Below, one piece after another: positions 14,301 through 27,330 of a stretch of DNA of 64,000 nucleotides. The notes beneath the pieces were generated by a model that made no database searches, had not been told where the DNA came from, and saw only the letters and a program-made list of their open reading frames with translations. Positions within the stretch are counted from its first letter, which is position 1. Each line of letters starts with the position of its first letter. The translations under genes were made by a program, and so were the position numbers. This stretch comes from Rotaria sp. Silwood1 (Eukaryota; Rotifera; Eurotatoria; Philodinida; Philodinidae), in contig CAJNOP010000023.1 in the NCBI GenBank assembly GCA_905250075.1, positions 1,238,490 to 1,302,489 of the forward strand. The letters run 5' to 3'.

Positions 14301-14851
14301 ACATCAACACCATGGTTTGTTTTATTTATTATTAACATCTAAGAAATCAATTATTAATTGTTTGTTTTCTTTTTAGGTATTTTAAATATACGAAACCACC
14401 TAAATCAGTAAATAATGCAAAAAAATTATTTACTGTACTTGGTACATTAATAGCAATAACACTTGGTGCAATTATTCTTGTTATTTGTTGGTATCGTCTT
14501 AAAACAATATATACACGAAAAGAAAAAAGAAAAAAGACAATTGAACAACAAAGAAATTTTAATTTACCACCAAAAAATAATAATAATGCTCTTTTAACGG
14601 CACCACGTTATGCATCATCGGATATGTTAAGTAGTGTATATAGTACACAGTTAGCCGGCAATACAAGTCAATCACAAACATTGATTGCACCAGCATCACC
14701 ACCATCAATTGTTTATAAAAATGTCGATGCTATAACTAATGATGCAATTCAAAATTATATTGATGAAGAAAATCAACAGCAACAACAACAGCAACAGAAA
14801 AATTTAACAAATGATAATACAACAGAAATACAAGCAACCACTCAATGTTAA
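11362..14851 (+). CDS. leucine-rich-repeat single-pass membrane receptor-like protein
   Basis: Four-exon model: 11362-11369, 11518-12882, 13844-14314, 14377-14851 (2319 bases, 772 residues). Every junction is GT/AG with matching phase. The first coding exon is 8 bases (ATGATCGG). It supplies the start for a hydrophobic signal peptide (GYLIVLLFLLLPSNIIA) that would otherwise lack an ATG, since the open frame begins after a stop at 11465 and its first ATG is at 11570. Domains in order: signal peptide 1-20, a cysteine-containing N-terminal region, a long N-glycosylation-rich stretch, about six LRRs (residues ~300-440, e.g. LYEIDLSFNQIYDLRNNIF), an LRRCT-like cysteine cap (FCLLSRF..LLCPC), a Thr-rich stalk, a transmembrane helix ~634-655 followed by RLK, and a ~117-residue tail with a Q tract. 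AATAAA at 14861 follows the stop. This is likely a cell-surface adhesion or recognition protein. The ligand is unknown and the orthology is unclear. Confidence 0.85.
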
Positions 14852-17800
14852 ATATTTTCAAATAAATCTATTGTATTCAATTTACTTTTCTTTTTGTGTG
14901 TGCTTTTCTTTGAAAATTTAATAAAATAATTAATATAAAGTATTTGATATTTAACTAGTGAATGTTAGATATTATTTATAGTGTAAAATGCAGAAAATGG
15001 AAAATTTTTGCATGAATTTTTTTTCTCATTCATTTGTATATGATTTGATAGAACCTAACGAGTTGATCACGAATATATAGATTTTATTTCGATTCGACAC
15101 GCTTTTTTGGTTGAAAAACATCGCTAAAAATTAGAAGGACTAAATGCATAGCATGAGAAATTATAGATTTACTTTTTTTTTCACAAAAATTGTCAAATTT
15201 CAATTACGTTATATTTTCAAGCCTCATGAAAACATTTTACTTCAATTCAACATCAAAACCTAAATTAAATATATGTTATTTATTTAGATTTAGAATTGAT
15301 AAGATTAAAAAATTCTGCTCAATATAGATATCTTCAACATAATACTTCATAGCATGAATTTGTGAACCTTCTTCTAAACATATCCAGTTTTTCATAGAAG
15401 AAGATAGATACAATTGTCCTTATGTCATAGAATTGTCAGGTTATAAACTACAAAGTACTTCTTTAGGTTTTTTAGATTTTATTTTATTATTGAGAAAATT
15501 GAATTCGTATTTCATCTGGTGACCAAATCAAATCAAAGAATGAATATGCACTCATACTTAGCAATGTTTATAATTATGATTCAGCGAAAAAACGAAACTG
15601 AAAATATAGTCGCAATAATATCAAAAACTGCATCGAATCATTCATATTTTATAGAACTAATGTTCCCGTTGCAAAATAGACTTATGATCCCTCTCAGGAC
15701 TATTCGTCTAAAACTTTATTCTTAGTCGCTCAAGGGTTGATTTGTCGTATAAAAAGAAATTTTCTAAAACATATATGATTTGATGTAGCTTTTGAGGTTG
15801 ATTTTGAATATACTATTTATTTTGCTTGTTAAATGAATCATTGTTGTAATAATTTCTAAATACCAGTACATTTTTTTTATTCTTTAATCTGATTTTGCCA
15901 CCAAATGAGAAAAGAATTTTATTTTCTCAATAATTAAATGGAATCTAAAAAAAAATTAAATGTTTTTGTAGCTCATGATCTGAGACATGCTATGAGACAT
16001 GTTGAAACTATCTATATTTTGTCAAAATCTTTCTATCTTATTAATGCTAAACCTAAACAAGTAACATCTTGCTAATCAGTTGTTAATGCTGAATTAGCAT
16101 ATGTGTTCTTTTATGAATTATGTCCATTTCTATGAGAGAAAAAAGAGAGTTTATAATTTCGAATGTTACTTATTCAGTCATTCGAGTTTTTAAAGATTCT
16201 TTTTTTTCAATCAAATAGTAGTCCCACAATGAAAACAGACTATGTGTTCATGACTAAATCGTCAAACTCAATCAAATCATACATAAATCAACGAGAAAAA
16301 AATTTCACAAATTTTGCATTCTCTGTACGAATGTAAAAATCAATGCCGAAATGGTTTGTTTCTTGGTACATGATTGAACAAGACAAAAGATTAGATTATT
16401 CTATTTAGCATTCTAATAATTGAATCTTTATTAAAAATATTCGAATTTTTTCATATGAGAACTCCATTCTCAATTATAAAAAACAATTTATACAACTCAT
16501 TGTAAATAACAAAAATCTATTTCAATTAAAATTTTATCCTTGTATTTTGTATGATATTAAAATATTTCTCTTTTTTTTTTTTGTATTTCTAAAACAGTAT
16601 TGTATAACGCTTGAATAATTATTTGGTCTGCTAATTATGATAACCTATGGCCTTCAAGTGTTAACACTAAAGAATTACTCCTTTCTAGGTCACTGAAAGA
16701 CAACTAGTCACAGTTAATTAGAAATAGAGCTTTTTTCTATTTCCGAATATATGCTTAGGTTTGTCTTGTGAGACAAGACTCAACTTGAGAAAATTTTCAG
16801 AATACTGTCTATACAGAATAAAATAATGATTTTTGTGTAGTTCTTAATTTATTTCTTCGAACTGTTTCAATTCAACATTATTATAGAGATCTGATTTCTG
16901 TGTAAAATGAGATATTACAATAAATAAACTATCTCATCTATACATTTCCACTACAGAGCTGATTTCTTTAGAAATCAGCAATCGCTGTTTCGAAAATTAC
17001 TTTTAACAGTATAAAAATTTTGAAACCTGTCATGTAAGATAAACAAATCTGAGCTATTAAAAGTTGTTTCGCATTTAGAATTCGATAGGTTTCAATTGAA
17101 ATACAAAATTGATCACAAAAAGTATTTTGTATAATCACTGTTTTGAATCTGTTGAAACAATCTGATAATAGCTGTGTTATCTTATTCTAGCAGAAAAATT
17201 CGGAACATATATTCGGAAAAAAAAAAGTCAAAAAACAAAGTCCGATTCGATTCAACTGTCTTGATATGACCATAAACGGAGTGAATATTTTGTACTAAGA
17301 CTTTCACGCCATAGGTTAAGTCTGTTAACTTTATGGAAATCAGATTTATATTTATCTAATTAAAGTTCTTGAATTTAGTTTTTTTGTACAGTAGAATATA
17401 GATTTCTAAATAATTTTTTTCTATTCATAATTAGCTCCATAATTGATTTTCAGTACAAATTGACGACTGTCTTGTTTAAATACAATTCCTGTATGTTGTC
17501 GACTAATAAATATATTCGACTATTTATTCGTCCTTCATAGTTAGTAAATACGAACTATCTCACTTAATACAGTCGTATAACCTTAGAAAAATGATCAAAC
17601 ATATGTCATTTCCAATCTTTTCTGAAGACATTGAAATGTTTATTTACTATAATGGCATGTTATTCATCAGTCCGATTAATAAGAGTTTTGTTGATGTTTA
17701 TGTTTATATTAATTTTGCCATACATCTTACAATCACTTTTAGCCTATGATATATTATAACCACGAGACATTCATTGTATTGATGATCAAAATATTATGAT

Positions 17801-20560
17801 ATTGACATTAACTGAAGCAAACTAATTATATCGTATTTTTTTGTAATCATTGACTAGCCAATCAAATTTATAATAAAATTAAATATTATCATTTGATCGT
17901 TGATATAGATTTTAAGAGTAATTTTCACGTTTCAATGAAATCGAAACAGTTATTACCAATCTTATACAAAACAATGACTAATCCTCTTGATATGTTTTTA
18001 CTTATTTTCATATCGCTCAGATAAAAAAATGATTGATAGTTATATTGAATTTTATTTTCATTGTTTGGAAAATGACCTATTGATAGAATTCTATTCAACA
18101 TTCTTATTATTAATAGTTATGATTTTATTGAGTCTAATTTTGTGAAATCTACTATAACCTAATATGAACTTCAAATATTTAATTAGATAAATTATTAGTA
18201 TTCTTTCATTTTCTACAACACAAAAAAAAAAGATAACTTAATGTGTATAAAGTTTAATTTGAAGTCCATTGTTGATGTATCTTCAACTGTACGTTATTCT
18301 ATTTATTTTGAAATTTATTCTTTAAATTATATTTAATTGATCTCATATTACTATTTGTCTTATTTTGATCAGCCTATAATAAAAAAATGCAATGAATATT
18401 TAGATAATTCAACAACTGATTATTCAGAATCAAATAGTTATCGAAAATAGTAATAGAACAATGTCTGTCTTTTATTTATGAAGTAAACATGTAGACGAAT
18501 GTGTATAATCTGAATTTTTTTTTTCTTCATTTATATTCGAAAAAATAGAAAAAAAAAACGAAATGTAATATTAGAAGTAATGTCTTCTATTATCATAATC
18601 GTAATTGATACTGTGTAAAATTTTAGAATTAGAAATGATTGAATTCACTATATCGTATTCACATTAAGTAGGAGTAAGTGACTATTTTATCATAAATTTT
18701 ATTTCATAATTAAAATATCTATTTAAATAAAGATTCGTTTTTCTTTCCTAATATATTTGTATTTATAATAATAACAAGAAAAATAATTTAAATAAAGCAC
18801 AAAAAAAAAAGATTATTCTTGTTTAAATGTCATTTCGTAATGATATACATATTTTTCAATCTAACTTAACATTTAATGTTCATTGGTAAAGATCAATAAA
18901 TGAAAATTTCACTATCTCTTCCTACATGAGAATATTACAACGAAAAAAAAAGAATAGAAGACTTCAATTATTTTTCATACTTTTTTTTTCTCTTGAATTT
19001 TTTCATTTAGACAACTTTTTGCATTTAAAAATAGAAATTTTTTCTTTTGTAAAACGATGATGAAAAGTAAACCGAAACGAACAAAATCGATTAATAAGCT
19101 TTACAAAAAATATCAAGTTTACCTTGTTTTTTTTTTTGATTTGATTTTCTTGCTTCTACAATACATTAATGTGCATATGCAATTAAACGATGAAGAACAA
19201 CAAATGGAATATTATAGTTTTGTTATTTGTTTATTCAATAAACGTACTAGATTTTTCGAAATGTGACAACAATGCATTTATTCATTTTCAGTAAGAGATG
19301 CAGTTTTCAGGCTTTTATATTGTTCTTCACTAAACTTTTGGTACGACTGTTGTTGTTATTATATAAAATGAAAGAAAGAAGAAAAAAAATAAGCAGTGCA
19401 GATCCATTTGCATCATTTTATTTCAATGAGGCTCTATTGATCAAACTATAGACATTTGATGATATAATCAAATTTCGTATTTGTATGTGTAGATAGTTTC
19501 TTTGTGTGTGTATATATATGTTGTATTTTTAATCAAACATTGATCACAATTTGATTTAGTTCATTTGTTAAATTTATTTTGTCTGTTTATAATTGTATGA
19601 AGGCGTTGTACTATTTTAATTGTAAGTTAATCTATTCTTTTCTAATCAATTGGTAAGTGTGTGTGTGTGTGTGTGTCTGTATACAATCTAGTGCATTGAT
19701 CTCTATTTGTAATCTTACTAGTTACTATTGCTGGTGTCCTCTGTCACTGATATATCATTCTCTAGTTAATCCTCAGCAAATGAGACAGGCATCGAAGGCA
19801 AAAAAGAACGACATCGTACATTGTCCATTGAGGATAAAACCAATAGCCTTCTCAAGTGTCTTTTAAAGCACATATATATATATATATATATATTTATATA
19901 GAAGAAAATGTATGCATAGTATGTGAGGAAAAAAAAACTATTCGATTTAAACAGTGTCATCTTCGTTCTAATGTACTTGAGATTCATAGATTTGCATTCA
20001 TTGTTGATATGTCTAGACAGAAGATATATATAATAGAAAGAAAAAAAAAAAGATATAAACGTGAGGAAACATTTTTCAAATTTTCTTAAAATATCATTGT
20101 TTTTTTTTTTTTCGTATTATTGACTTTCATTTAACACTTCGATGTTATCCGTTTATCTTTTGATCTTATTTTTTTTTTTTGTTCATTTACACGTTTCGAT
20201 TATTAATATCAAAAAAAAAAAGAAAAAGATTGACCTTATTTTTTTTCATATATGTATATATAAATTTACATTCTTTACACCTTTACTTTTTATCAAAAAC
20301 ATTCTTATTTCTTCTTTACTATATTTAAAAAAAGAAACATTAACAGTTTTTATTTGTGTCAAATTTCAAAAGTATGCCTAACATTCATAGTTGCAAGAAG
20401 AAGAATAACAAAGTTTGTCGTATGTCTATTTCCTTCGATGCAAAGCAATGCCAATTTATGTATCATGTTTTTTTTTTTTTCGTTAAATATATTTAAGCAG
20501 ACAACAGTTGATCATTTCTTTTTTTTTTTTTATTCTTTAGATTTTTATTAATCATTTATA
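14852..20560. other. A/T-rich intergenic region, no gene seen
   Basis: No coding exon is supported over about 5.7 kb. The sequence is dominated by A/T homopolymers. A (GT)n run lies near 19656-19677 and a (TA)n run near 19870-19892. A pyrimidine-rich stretch ends in TTTAG at 20540, 20 bases before the next gene's ATG. Confidence 0.6.
19656..19677. repeat. GT dinucleotide microsatellite
   Basis: About ten GT units, followed roughly 200 bases later by a TA dinucleotide tract (19870-19892). Both lie upstream of the PTB-domain gene. Confidence 0.8.
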
Positions 20561-23500
20561 ATGACATCTTGTTCAGATTTAAATAGAATTGAATGTCGAC
20601 CAAATACAAAGGTATGATTGTTATATATTTGATGTCTTTTTGTTTTTTTTTTGTTATTAAGAAACAATTGTTAAATATCTATAGTTATTATTTGATATTA
20701 TTTTATTTTTAAATGCAATTTTGAAAAAAAAAAACGTAAAAACTTTGTTTAATCACAAAAGAAAAAGATAAAATTGAAATAGAAAAATTTCTCTTAACTT
20801 GATTAACATTTATTTCTAATATAATGAAGTGATAATCAAATAAAATATAGATCGATTTTTAATAAAATTTAGTTATTTAGGGAATCATTCGATTTGCATA
20901 AATCATAAAACTAATCAATATGGTATGCATCATCCTATCCTCTTTTTTTTTTGCCTTTCATTACGACTACCTAAGAAACATTAACTGTATGTATTGTCAA
21001 GGTCGAATGCTCATATAAATGATAGGAAGAAAAAAAAGAGACGTTGACGATCCATCTTTCATCGTTTCTTCATTTCTTATACGTGTATATGCTGAGCCTT
21101 CAGATGAGAGCGACACACACACACAGAGAGAGAGAGAGAGGGGTGGAGCGATGGCAAAACCATCGAACGAATGTGTGCGCGTGTTATAAAAGATAACCTT
21201 CCATTACGCTCTCTCGCTTTTTGTGTGTGTGCTCTCTATCATCGTTCTTCGTGTGTCTGTGTGGTGCGCACAAGTACCCGAACACGTACTACATACTATA
21301 TCATACTTCTCCATCAAGTAATGGCGCACATTAACTAAGTGATGCACACTTCTGTATATTCTAGGTCATACCAGTTCCTATATCAACAAGTAAGAAACTC
21401 GTTGAACCATTTAATCGTCTTAGAAATCGAGCTAATTTATTTCGTCGAAAAAATTATTCATCTCAAATTGATATAAGTTCACATTCGAGTGATAATCGAT
21501 CGTCCTCAAATACTGATCATATTATTCCATCACATCAAGTATCAATAACAAATTTTCATAATACTGGTGATATTATTCTTAAACGTTCAAATTCTATGAT
21601 ATGTCCACAACAACATTTACAAACATTTTTAAATCAAAATAATAATAATAATAATAATAATAACAATATAAACTATCGTAATTCAGTTTGTCTTGAATTA
21701 GCTGGTTGTTCAACAGACGAAAGTTCAACAGACGATTATCAATTAACTAAATCATCGTCATCATCATCGAATCGTTATTGGTCTAAGCCAATTTCGTCAA
21801 AAATGAATGATATTGACGAAAATGAAATTTTATTAACTAACCAACCACCGACTATAATTGAAGAATCCAATCTTAATCATGACAATGAAAATGATCAAGA
21901 AGAAAAAGGTAACAAATAAAAACAAAGCAAAATTTTGTCACTGTCAATCATTTTATATCCTAGTCAAACAAATAGCTATACACAATTTGTTTCATTTCTT
22001 TTTTTTTCTGTTCAGTATTGTCATCATTACCTAACAATAATAACAACAGTGAACATCCGTCTGCCATTCTTCCATTATCTCAGTCAACTATGGATGTTAT
22101 TATAAGAGAAAAAGAAGATAAAGAAAAACAACAAGAACAGATATCTTCTACCACTATTCCAACTTCTATTATATCTTCATCTCATTCATCATCATCATCG
22201 TCATCGACAGTTATATTACGAGATCATGCTGAAACAATTCGTACACGTCGTCAGTGTCATTCAAGTATATCTCTTCTACAACATCAGCAACGACAACAAG
22301 CTTTATCAACATCATTTGAAGAACCATTTTATGATTGTAAACAACAAACATTAATAAAAAAATCAAATCAAAATTTAGATATGTCTCTAAATAAAATTTC
22401 AATATGTACAATGACTGGTAAATCATTAAATAATCTTGATGAATCTTTATCAACAATATCATCTGAAGAAAAAGGTGTACAAACAATATTAAATGAATCA
22501 ATAAATACAAATATTTGTATTAAACGAGCTATTTCTTCAACAAGTTTATCATCATCATCAACATCAATGCAAACAGATTCACTTGAAAAAAAACCTAAAA
22601 TGCCTTTATCAACAACAATTGATGAAACAACATCAACAAATGATATCGATACATCAACACATTTAAATCTTCAATATCAAACTGACTCACAATATAAATG
22701 GCCACATATGCATGAAAGATTACTTGGTGAACAAGCATGTATCTATTGGGTTAATTATTTAGGTAAATGAAATTTTAGAAAATAAATATAAAATTTTAAG
22801 ATATAAAAGAGAACAAAAAGAAAATTATCTAACTCTAGTGTACATAAGTTATCAATATCAACAAAACTATTTATGATACTTAACTTAAGAATTAAATAGA
22901 GGTCAAAAGGAAAGTCTTATCATTTCTTAGTTACATAGTATAAAATTCAAAATATATAGATTATCGAATGATTATACTACGAATAAATTATAATCATATG
23001 GATACATTCTTTCATAGAAAAACTATAAAAAAAAAAAAAACAATAACTCACATTCTCACATATTATTATTCTAATTGAATCATACACTGATATAATATAC
23101 AAATGAATTTTTAAATTAGAAAATTTCATTCAATATAGTTTTATCTCAAATTTTTGAATGATGGCAATAACAGCTATTATTATCACTAGTGTTTCGGGCA
23201 AGGGAGACCTTTCAAACTCGATAAACTCTGACCGACCTCTTGAGTCAAATTTTGATGACCTTGGTACACTCGTATATAAAATTTATAAAGATTAGTAGAA
23301 TATTTCTTTTTTTCTTTTTTTGGCTACATATTGATCGTAACATTTGATAATCGAATGTTCAAACGATAGTATTCTTCTATTTATCTTAGATAAATAATCA
23401 AAACAGAATTTTTTTTTTTGCAATATTTTTTTTATTAGAATAATAAATGTTATATTCTTCTATTGATAAATAGGTTCAACAGCAATTAAAATGTTAAATG

Positions 23501-24243
23501 ATGGTACAACAGCAATACCATCACAAGCTATTGCACGATTGAAACAATCAACACAATATGCACGTGTTCTACCAATAATTGGTTTAAGTATATCATCACG
23601 TGGTGTTGAATTTTTAAAACATGCTAAAGATCGTATTGTTATATGTTTTCATGATATTAAATCAATACATTGTGCATGTCAAGATGAAGATTTACGTTAT
23701 TTTGCTTATGTTACACGTGAACAACGTCTTACACATGGTATAACACATGGAACATCAAATACAAATACTGCTAATTCTCTTCTTGATAATAAACAACAAA
23801 CACCACCATCACCATCATTTTCAATAGGTGGTGAATATCATCATTATTGTCATGTATTTGTTGTAAAAAGTGAAGCTATGTCAACTGAGGTTGTATATGT
23901 TATTAAAATCAAAAAAAAAGATTTTTAAATATATATATGTATATATTGATTATTTATTTAGATTATGTTAACATTTGGTCAAGTATTTGATATAGCTTAT
24001 CGTCTTCATCGTCGTTTAAAATTAAATGGTAAAAAACCTAAAGATACACATTCACTATTATCATCTGTTAATAATGGTGAACGTCATCGTCAACTTGATG
24101 TTATTCGTCTTGCCACTAAGTCTGATATTAAACATAATAATAATAATAATAATAATAATGTTATTATGTCATCATCGACACATTCACCAACAACATCATC
24201 TTCATCATCATCATCAACGGATGATCGAAAAATATTTATTTAA
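20561..24243 (+). CDS. PTB (phosphotyrosine-binding) domain adaptor, ANKS1-type
   Basis: Five exons: 20561-20611, 21365-21908, 22016-22762, 23474-23889, 23962-24243 (2040 bases, 679 residues), all GT/AG and in phase. Residues 1-430 are Ser/Asn/Thr-rich and look disordered, with N and S homopolymer runs. The PTB domain covers about 432-602: strand 1 YWVNYLGSTAIK, helix SQAIARLKQ, strands VLPIIGLSISSRGVEFL and CACQDEDLRYFAYVTRE, then HHYCHVFV and the C-terminal helix MLTFGQVFDIAYRLHRRLK. The HHYCHVF and QDxxDLxxFAYVT words resemble the PTB of ANKS1 proteins more than that of GULP/CED-6. A low-complexity insertion of about 40 residues separates two strands. No ankyrin repeats or SAM domain are visible. 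The likely role is a cytoplasmic adaptor binding NPxY-type receptor tails. AATAAA overlaps the stop codon (24242). Confidence 0.87.
20612..21364 (+). other. long first intron of the PTB gene with promoter-like patch
   Basis: The intron opens GTATGA and closes TTCTAG. Around 21100-21270 it changes to a less A/T-rich stretch with CA and GA repeats, a TATAAAAG box at 21185-21192 and pyrimidine-rich flanks. That patch could be an internal promoter or enhancer, but a simple microsatellite is equally possible. Confidence 0.4.
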
Positions 24244-24316
24244 TAAAACAATCAGAAAACAATAAATATTTAAACATTGGTTTCTGCTTTTTATTGTACA
24301 TGTGTGTGTGTCTTTC

Positions 24317-24347
<31 letters not shown>

Positions 24348-26879
24348 CTTTATTATTTTCTCCTAATGAGAAACAAACAAATTAATAAAATTTTAAAGAG
24401 AATCTTATATCTAATAGTATTCAAAGTTAAATATTTTATTTTTAATAGGAAAAAAAAAACGGTTGCGTTCAGTTTATTATTACTATTCTTCATTATTGAA
24501 AATGATAGTCAATTACTAGATTGTATCTATCAACAAGAATGAATAGTTAGCCAATACAAAAACATGATGATTGGCGAAGATTTTCGGCTTATATGATGTA
24601 ATAAGACTAGTAGATAAAAAGATGATATATCTATGGTATACAAGGACTCTATTCATCAGAATGTCATTGTTGAATATAAGTCAGTAATCGTGTTTAATCT
24701 ATCTGATAAGCAAACAAAGAAAGTTGCTATATTATTGTCAAGATCAAAGAGAAATACAAATATGAATAGCATTCCGTATTGGGTTAAATAATAGTAAATG
24801 ATATGAAAGATCTTGGAAACTATATAATTTAATTGATACTTATGATACAAAGAAAAATAATATTATTTCGATTTACGATTCAAACTTCAATTGCAAATTA
24901 TCATAGATATGTTAATCAGAGAAATATTTATACTATTTGTGATAAGTGACTATTAAGAGCATGTTTTATATTCTAATGAAAACAAAAATTTGTGCCTTTG
25001 GTTTAGTTAATCTGATTATTTATTCTTAATTTATTCGTATGAATAAAAGAATATCGTAGTTTAATAATAAAAAACAACACAAACTGAGAAATAGTCCATT
25101 AGAAAAAGGATACAAGAATATGTTTATTTGTTCATATAGAGTTAATAGATTTAGGAACACTTTTAGTGATTTTTTTGAGTTTAAATTATTTTCTACATAT
25201 TTGAAATAATAGCTATTGTTAGATGATCTATATCTCATCTATCAAATAAAGTTTTGATTTGTCATTAAATTATATTCAACATTGTCTATATTCTAAACAG
25301 CCAGCTTATGATTATGATATTTCTATTTAGTTTTGTGATAACTTTTGGATGACCCTAAAACAAGTTGATATTCTTGTACTGCTTAAGTCAATATATTTTA
25401 ATACTTGAACAATATCTTGAATGTCTTCTATCATATTATGAAATTCAGTAACTATCGCCTCATTTTATTCAGTAAGTTTTTTTTTTCTATATCGTTTAAA
25501 AAATCTTTTGAGTTAACATGATCTGTAATAATAGTTGTCATATGATTACTTGCTGATTCTCCAGCTGTTATTTAAATATCAACATCAGTAATAACTGTTG
25601 ATAGATCAGCTGTCAATGGTATGAGACGACGCATGTTATATTTGATACTGTGTTAATTGAACTTGTTGCAATGCCGAAGGCTTTTTTTTTTTCGTTTCTA
25701 CAATATGTCAAATATACGTATAACGAGAATTTTTAAGTGTAATCTTATTAAGTAACATAATTACAAAGCAAATTTACGGAACACATTTGTGAACTTGTTT
25801 TATTTGTAACGATATATAACTATAAAATTTTACTTTTGTCAAATAATAATTATATTTTTAGATAAATTGTGCAGTTAATCGCAACAAAAATGTATGCTAT
25901 CTTTTGTAAAAAGAAAGAAATACTCCTAATACAATAATAAAAAAAAATTGTTAACAAGAAAAAATATTAATTCGTATCTGTCGTGATGTACAATCAGTTT
26001 ATATCATAGTTTGAGTTGCAATGGACAAACTGAATGTGATAAAGAAAAAAAACGAAGAAAATGGAAGTTGGATAGTAATCTTTATTTAAAGAATCGATCA
26101 ATGCATTTCAAAGAAGAAAAATACCGGATGTGACAAATCATTTATATTATATCTATTCAATTATGGATTCAATTGTATTTGATACAATGAGGTAGAAAAA
26201 AATCATAAAGATAATCATTATGAAAAGAACTAGAGAAAAAGAGAATGCGTATATACAAGACAATTTGTATAGTAGGCATGAGTAACTTCAACTTCGAATT
26301 GAACATTGGCATTTAAATATGTTTTTCTATTAACTTCGATGAAATTACTCTTAACTTGAAATTGAATACTAGATGATTCTAGTTAACTATTTCTAGTGTA
26401 TACTAAATAAAAATTGATTTATGTGGAATTGACTGTTTGGTTCAAGCTGATATAAAATTGTCAATGGAAAATTTACCATAGACTTTTATACATGAAATAA
26501 ATAATCAGGCAACATTTTGAAGAACGTAGATCAGAGATCCTTTCAAAATTCAGGACAAAACTTGTATTAAGTATACAGAGCAGCGATGATAGTTTTAATT
26601 CCATTACTGATGACGACCCTATTGTATATGATGAAATTAATTTCAAAGAAAAAAAGAAAGCAGTTAGCACAATTCTTGCAGAAATAATATGTGTTTCGAT
26701 TTGTGTCCATCGGCGTACTGATTATGTCTTTCCTAATATGTTCATGAGACCTTGAAGAGGATAGCCAAAGACAAGTATCTTAAATTCAATTTTCTTTCAT
26801 AATGATTCCATAGACTAAAGTATTTATGTGATAAGGGAGGATAAAAGACACCGTCGGAACACTTGATAAAATGTTTCTT
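24244..26879. other. intergenic region, no gene seen
   Basis: TA/TG microsatellite tracts occur at 24299-24346. A single open stretch on the + strand at about 26500-26755 has protein-like composition but no convincing start or splice partners. Nothing else is supported. Confidence 0.5.
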
Positions 26880-27330
26880 TTTTTTTTTTTTGTTGAATGT
26901 AACAAAATTTTCTCAAGGACTAAAGAATCTTAGAGAATCTATCAGTGGTGGTTGTTCTGGATAATAACAGTCACAGAAATAATTTTCTCTTTTGTAAATC
27001 GAGAATGAAGGCTAATAGTACACACCGACCTAGCTTTTCATGCTTTACAAATTGAGATAGTGATCATGTTTATTGATTAGCTTATACAAGGTCAGACGAG
27101 CACAACGTGATGCTTGTCTGAGTTTCTATAAACTAATCAATAAACATGATCAATATCTCAATTTGTAAAGCATGAAAAGCTAGGTCGATTTGCACTATTC
27201 GTTTTTATATTTGATTTACAAAAGAGAAAAATTATTACTTCCATTATTATGATCCAGAACACTCAAAACTGATAGGCCTCTAAAGATTATCTAGTTCTTG
27301 AAGAATTTTTTTTTTACATTTACCAAAAAG
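26880..27330. repeat. large imperfect palindrome (foldback MITE)
   Basis: Two arms of about 200 bases mirror each other around 27095-27100. The best-matched part is a segment with TTTCATGCTTTACAAATTGA at about 27037-27056, mirrored near 27151-27173. Outer parts also pair (GGTTGTTCTGGAT with ATCCAGAACACTC). No open frame lies inside and the exact ends are uncertain. This structure is typical of a non-autonomous foldback element. Confidence 0.7.

Noticed and set aside
13844-14342. A separate secreted Thr-rich protein starting at 13851
   Set aside because: The frame joins the LRR exon in phase through GT (12883) and AG (13843) and supplies its cysteine cap, so it is an internal exon.
22211-22510. 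99-residue minus-strand frame
   Set aside because: It lies wholly opposite exon 3 of the PTB gene, which has phase-matched splice sites; its composition is that of an antisense shadow.
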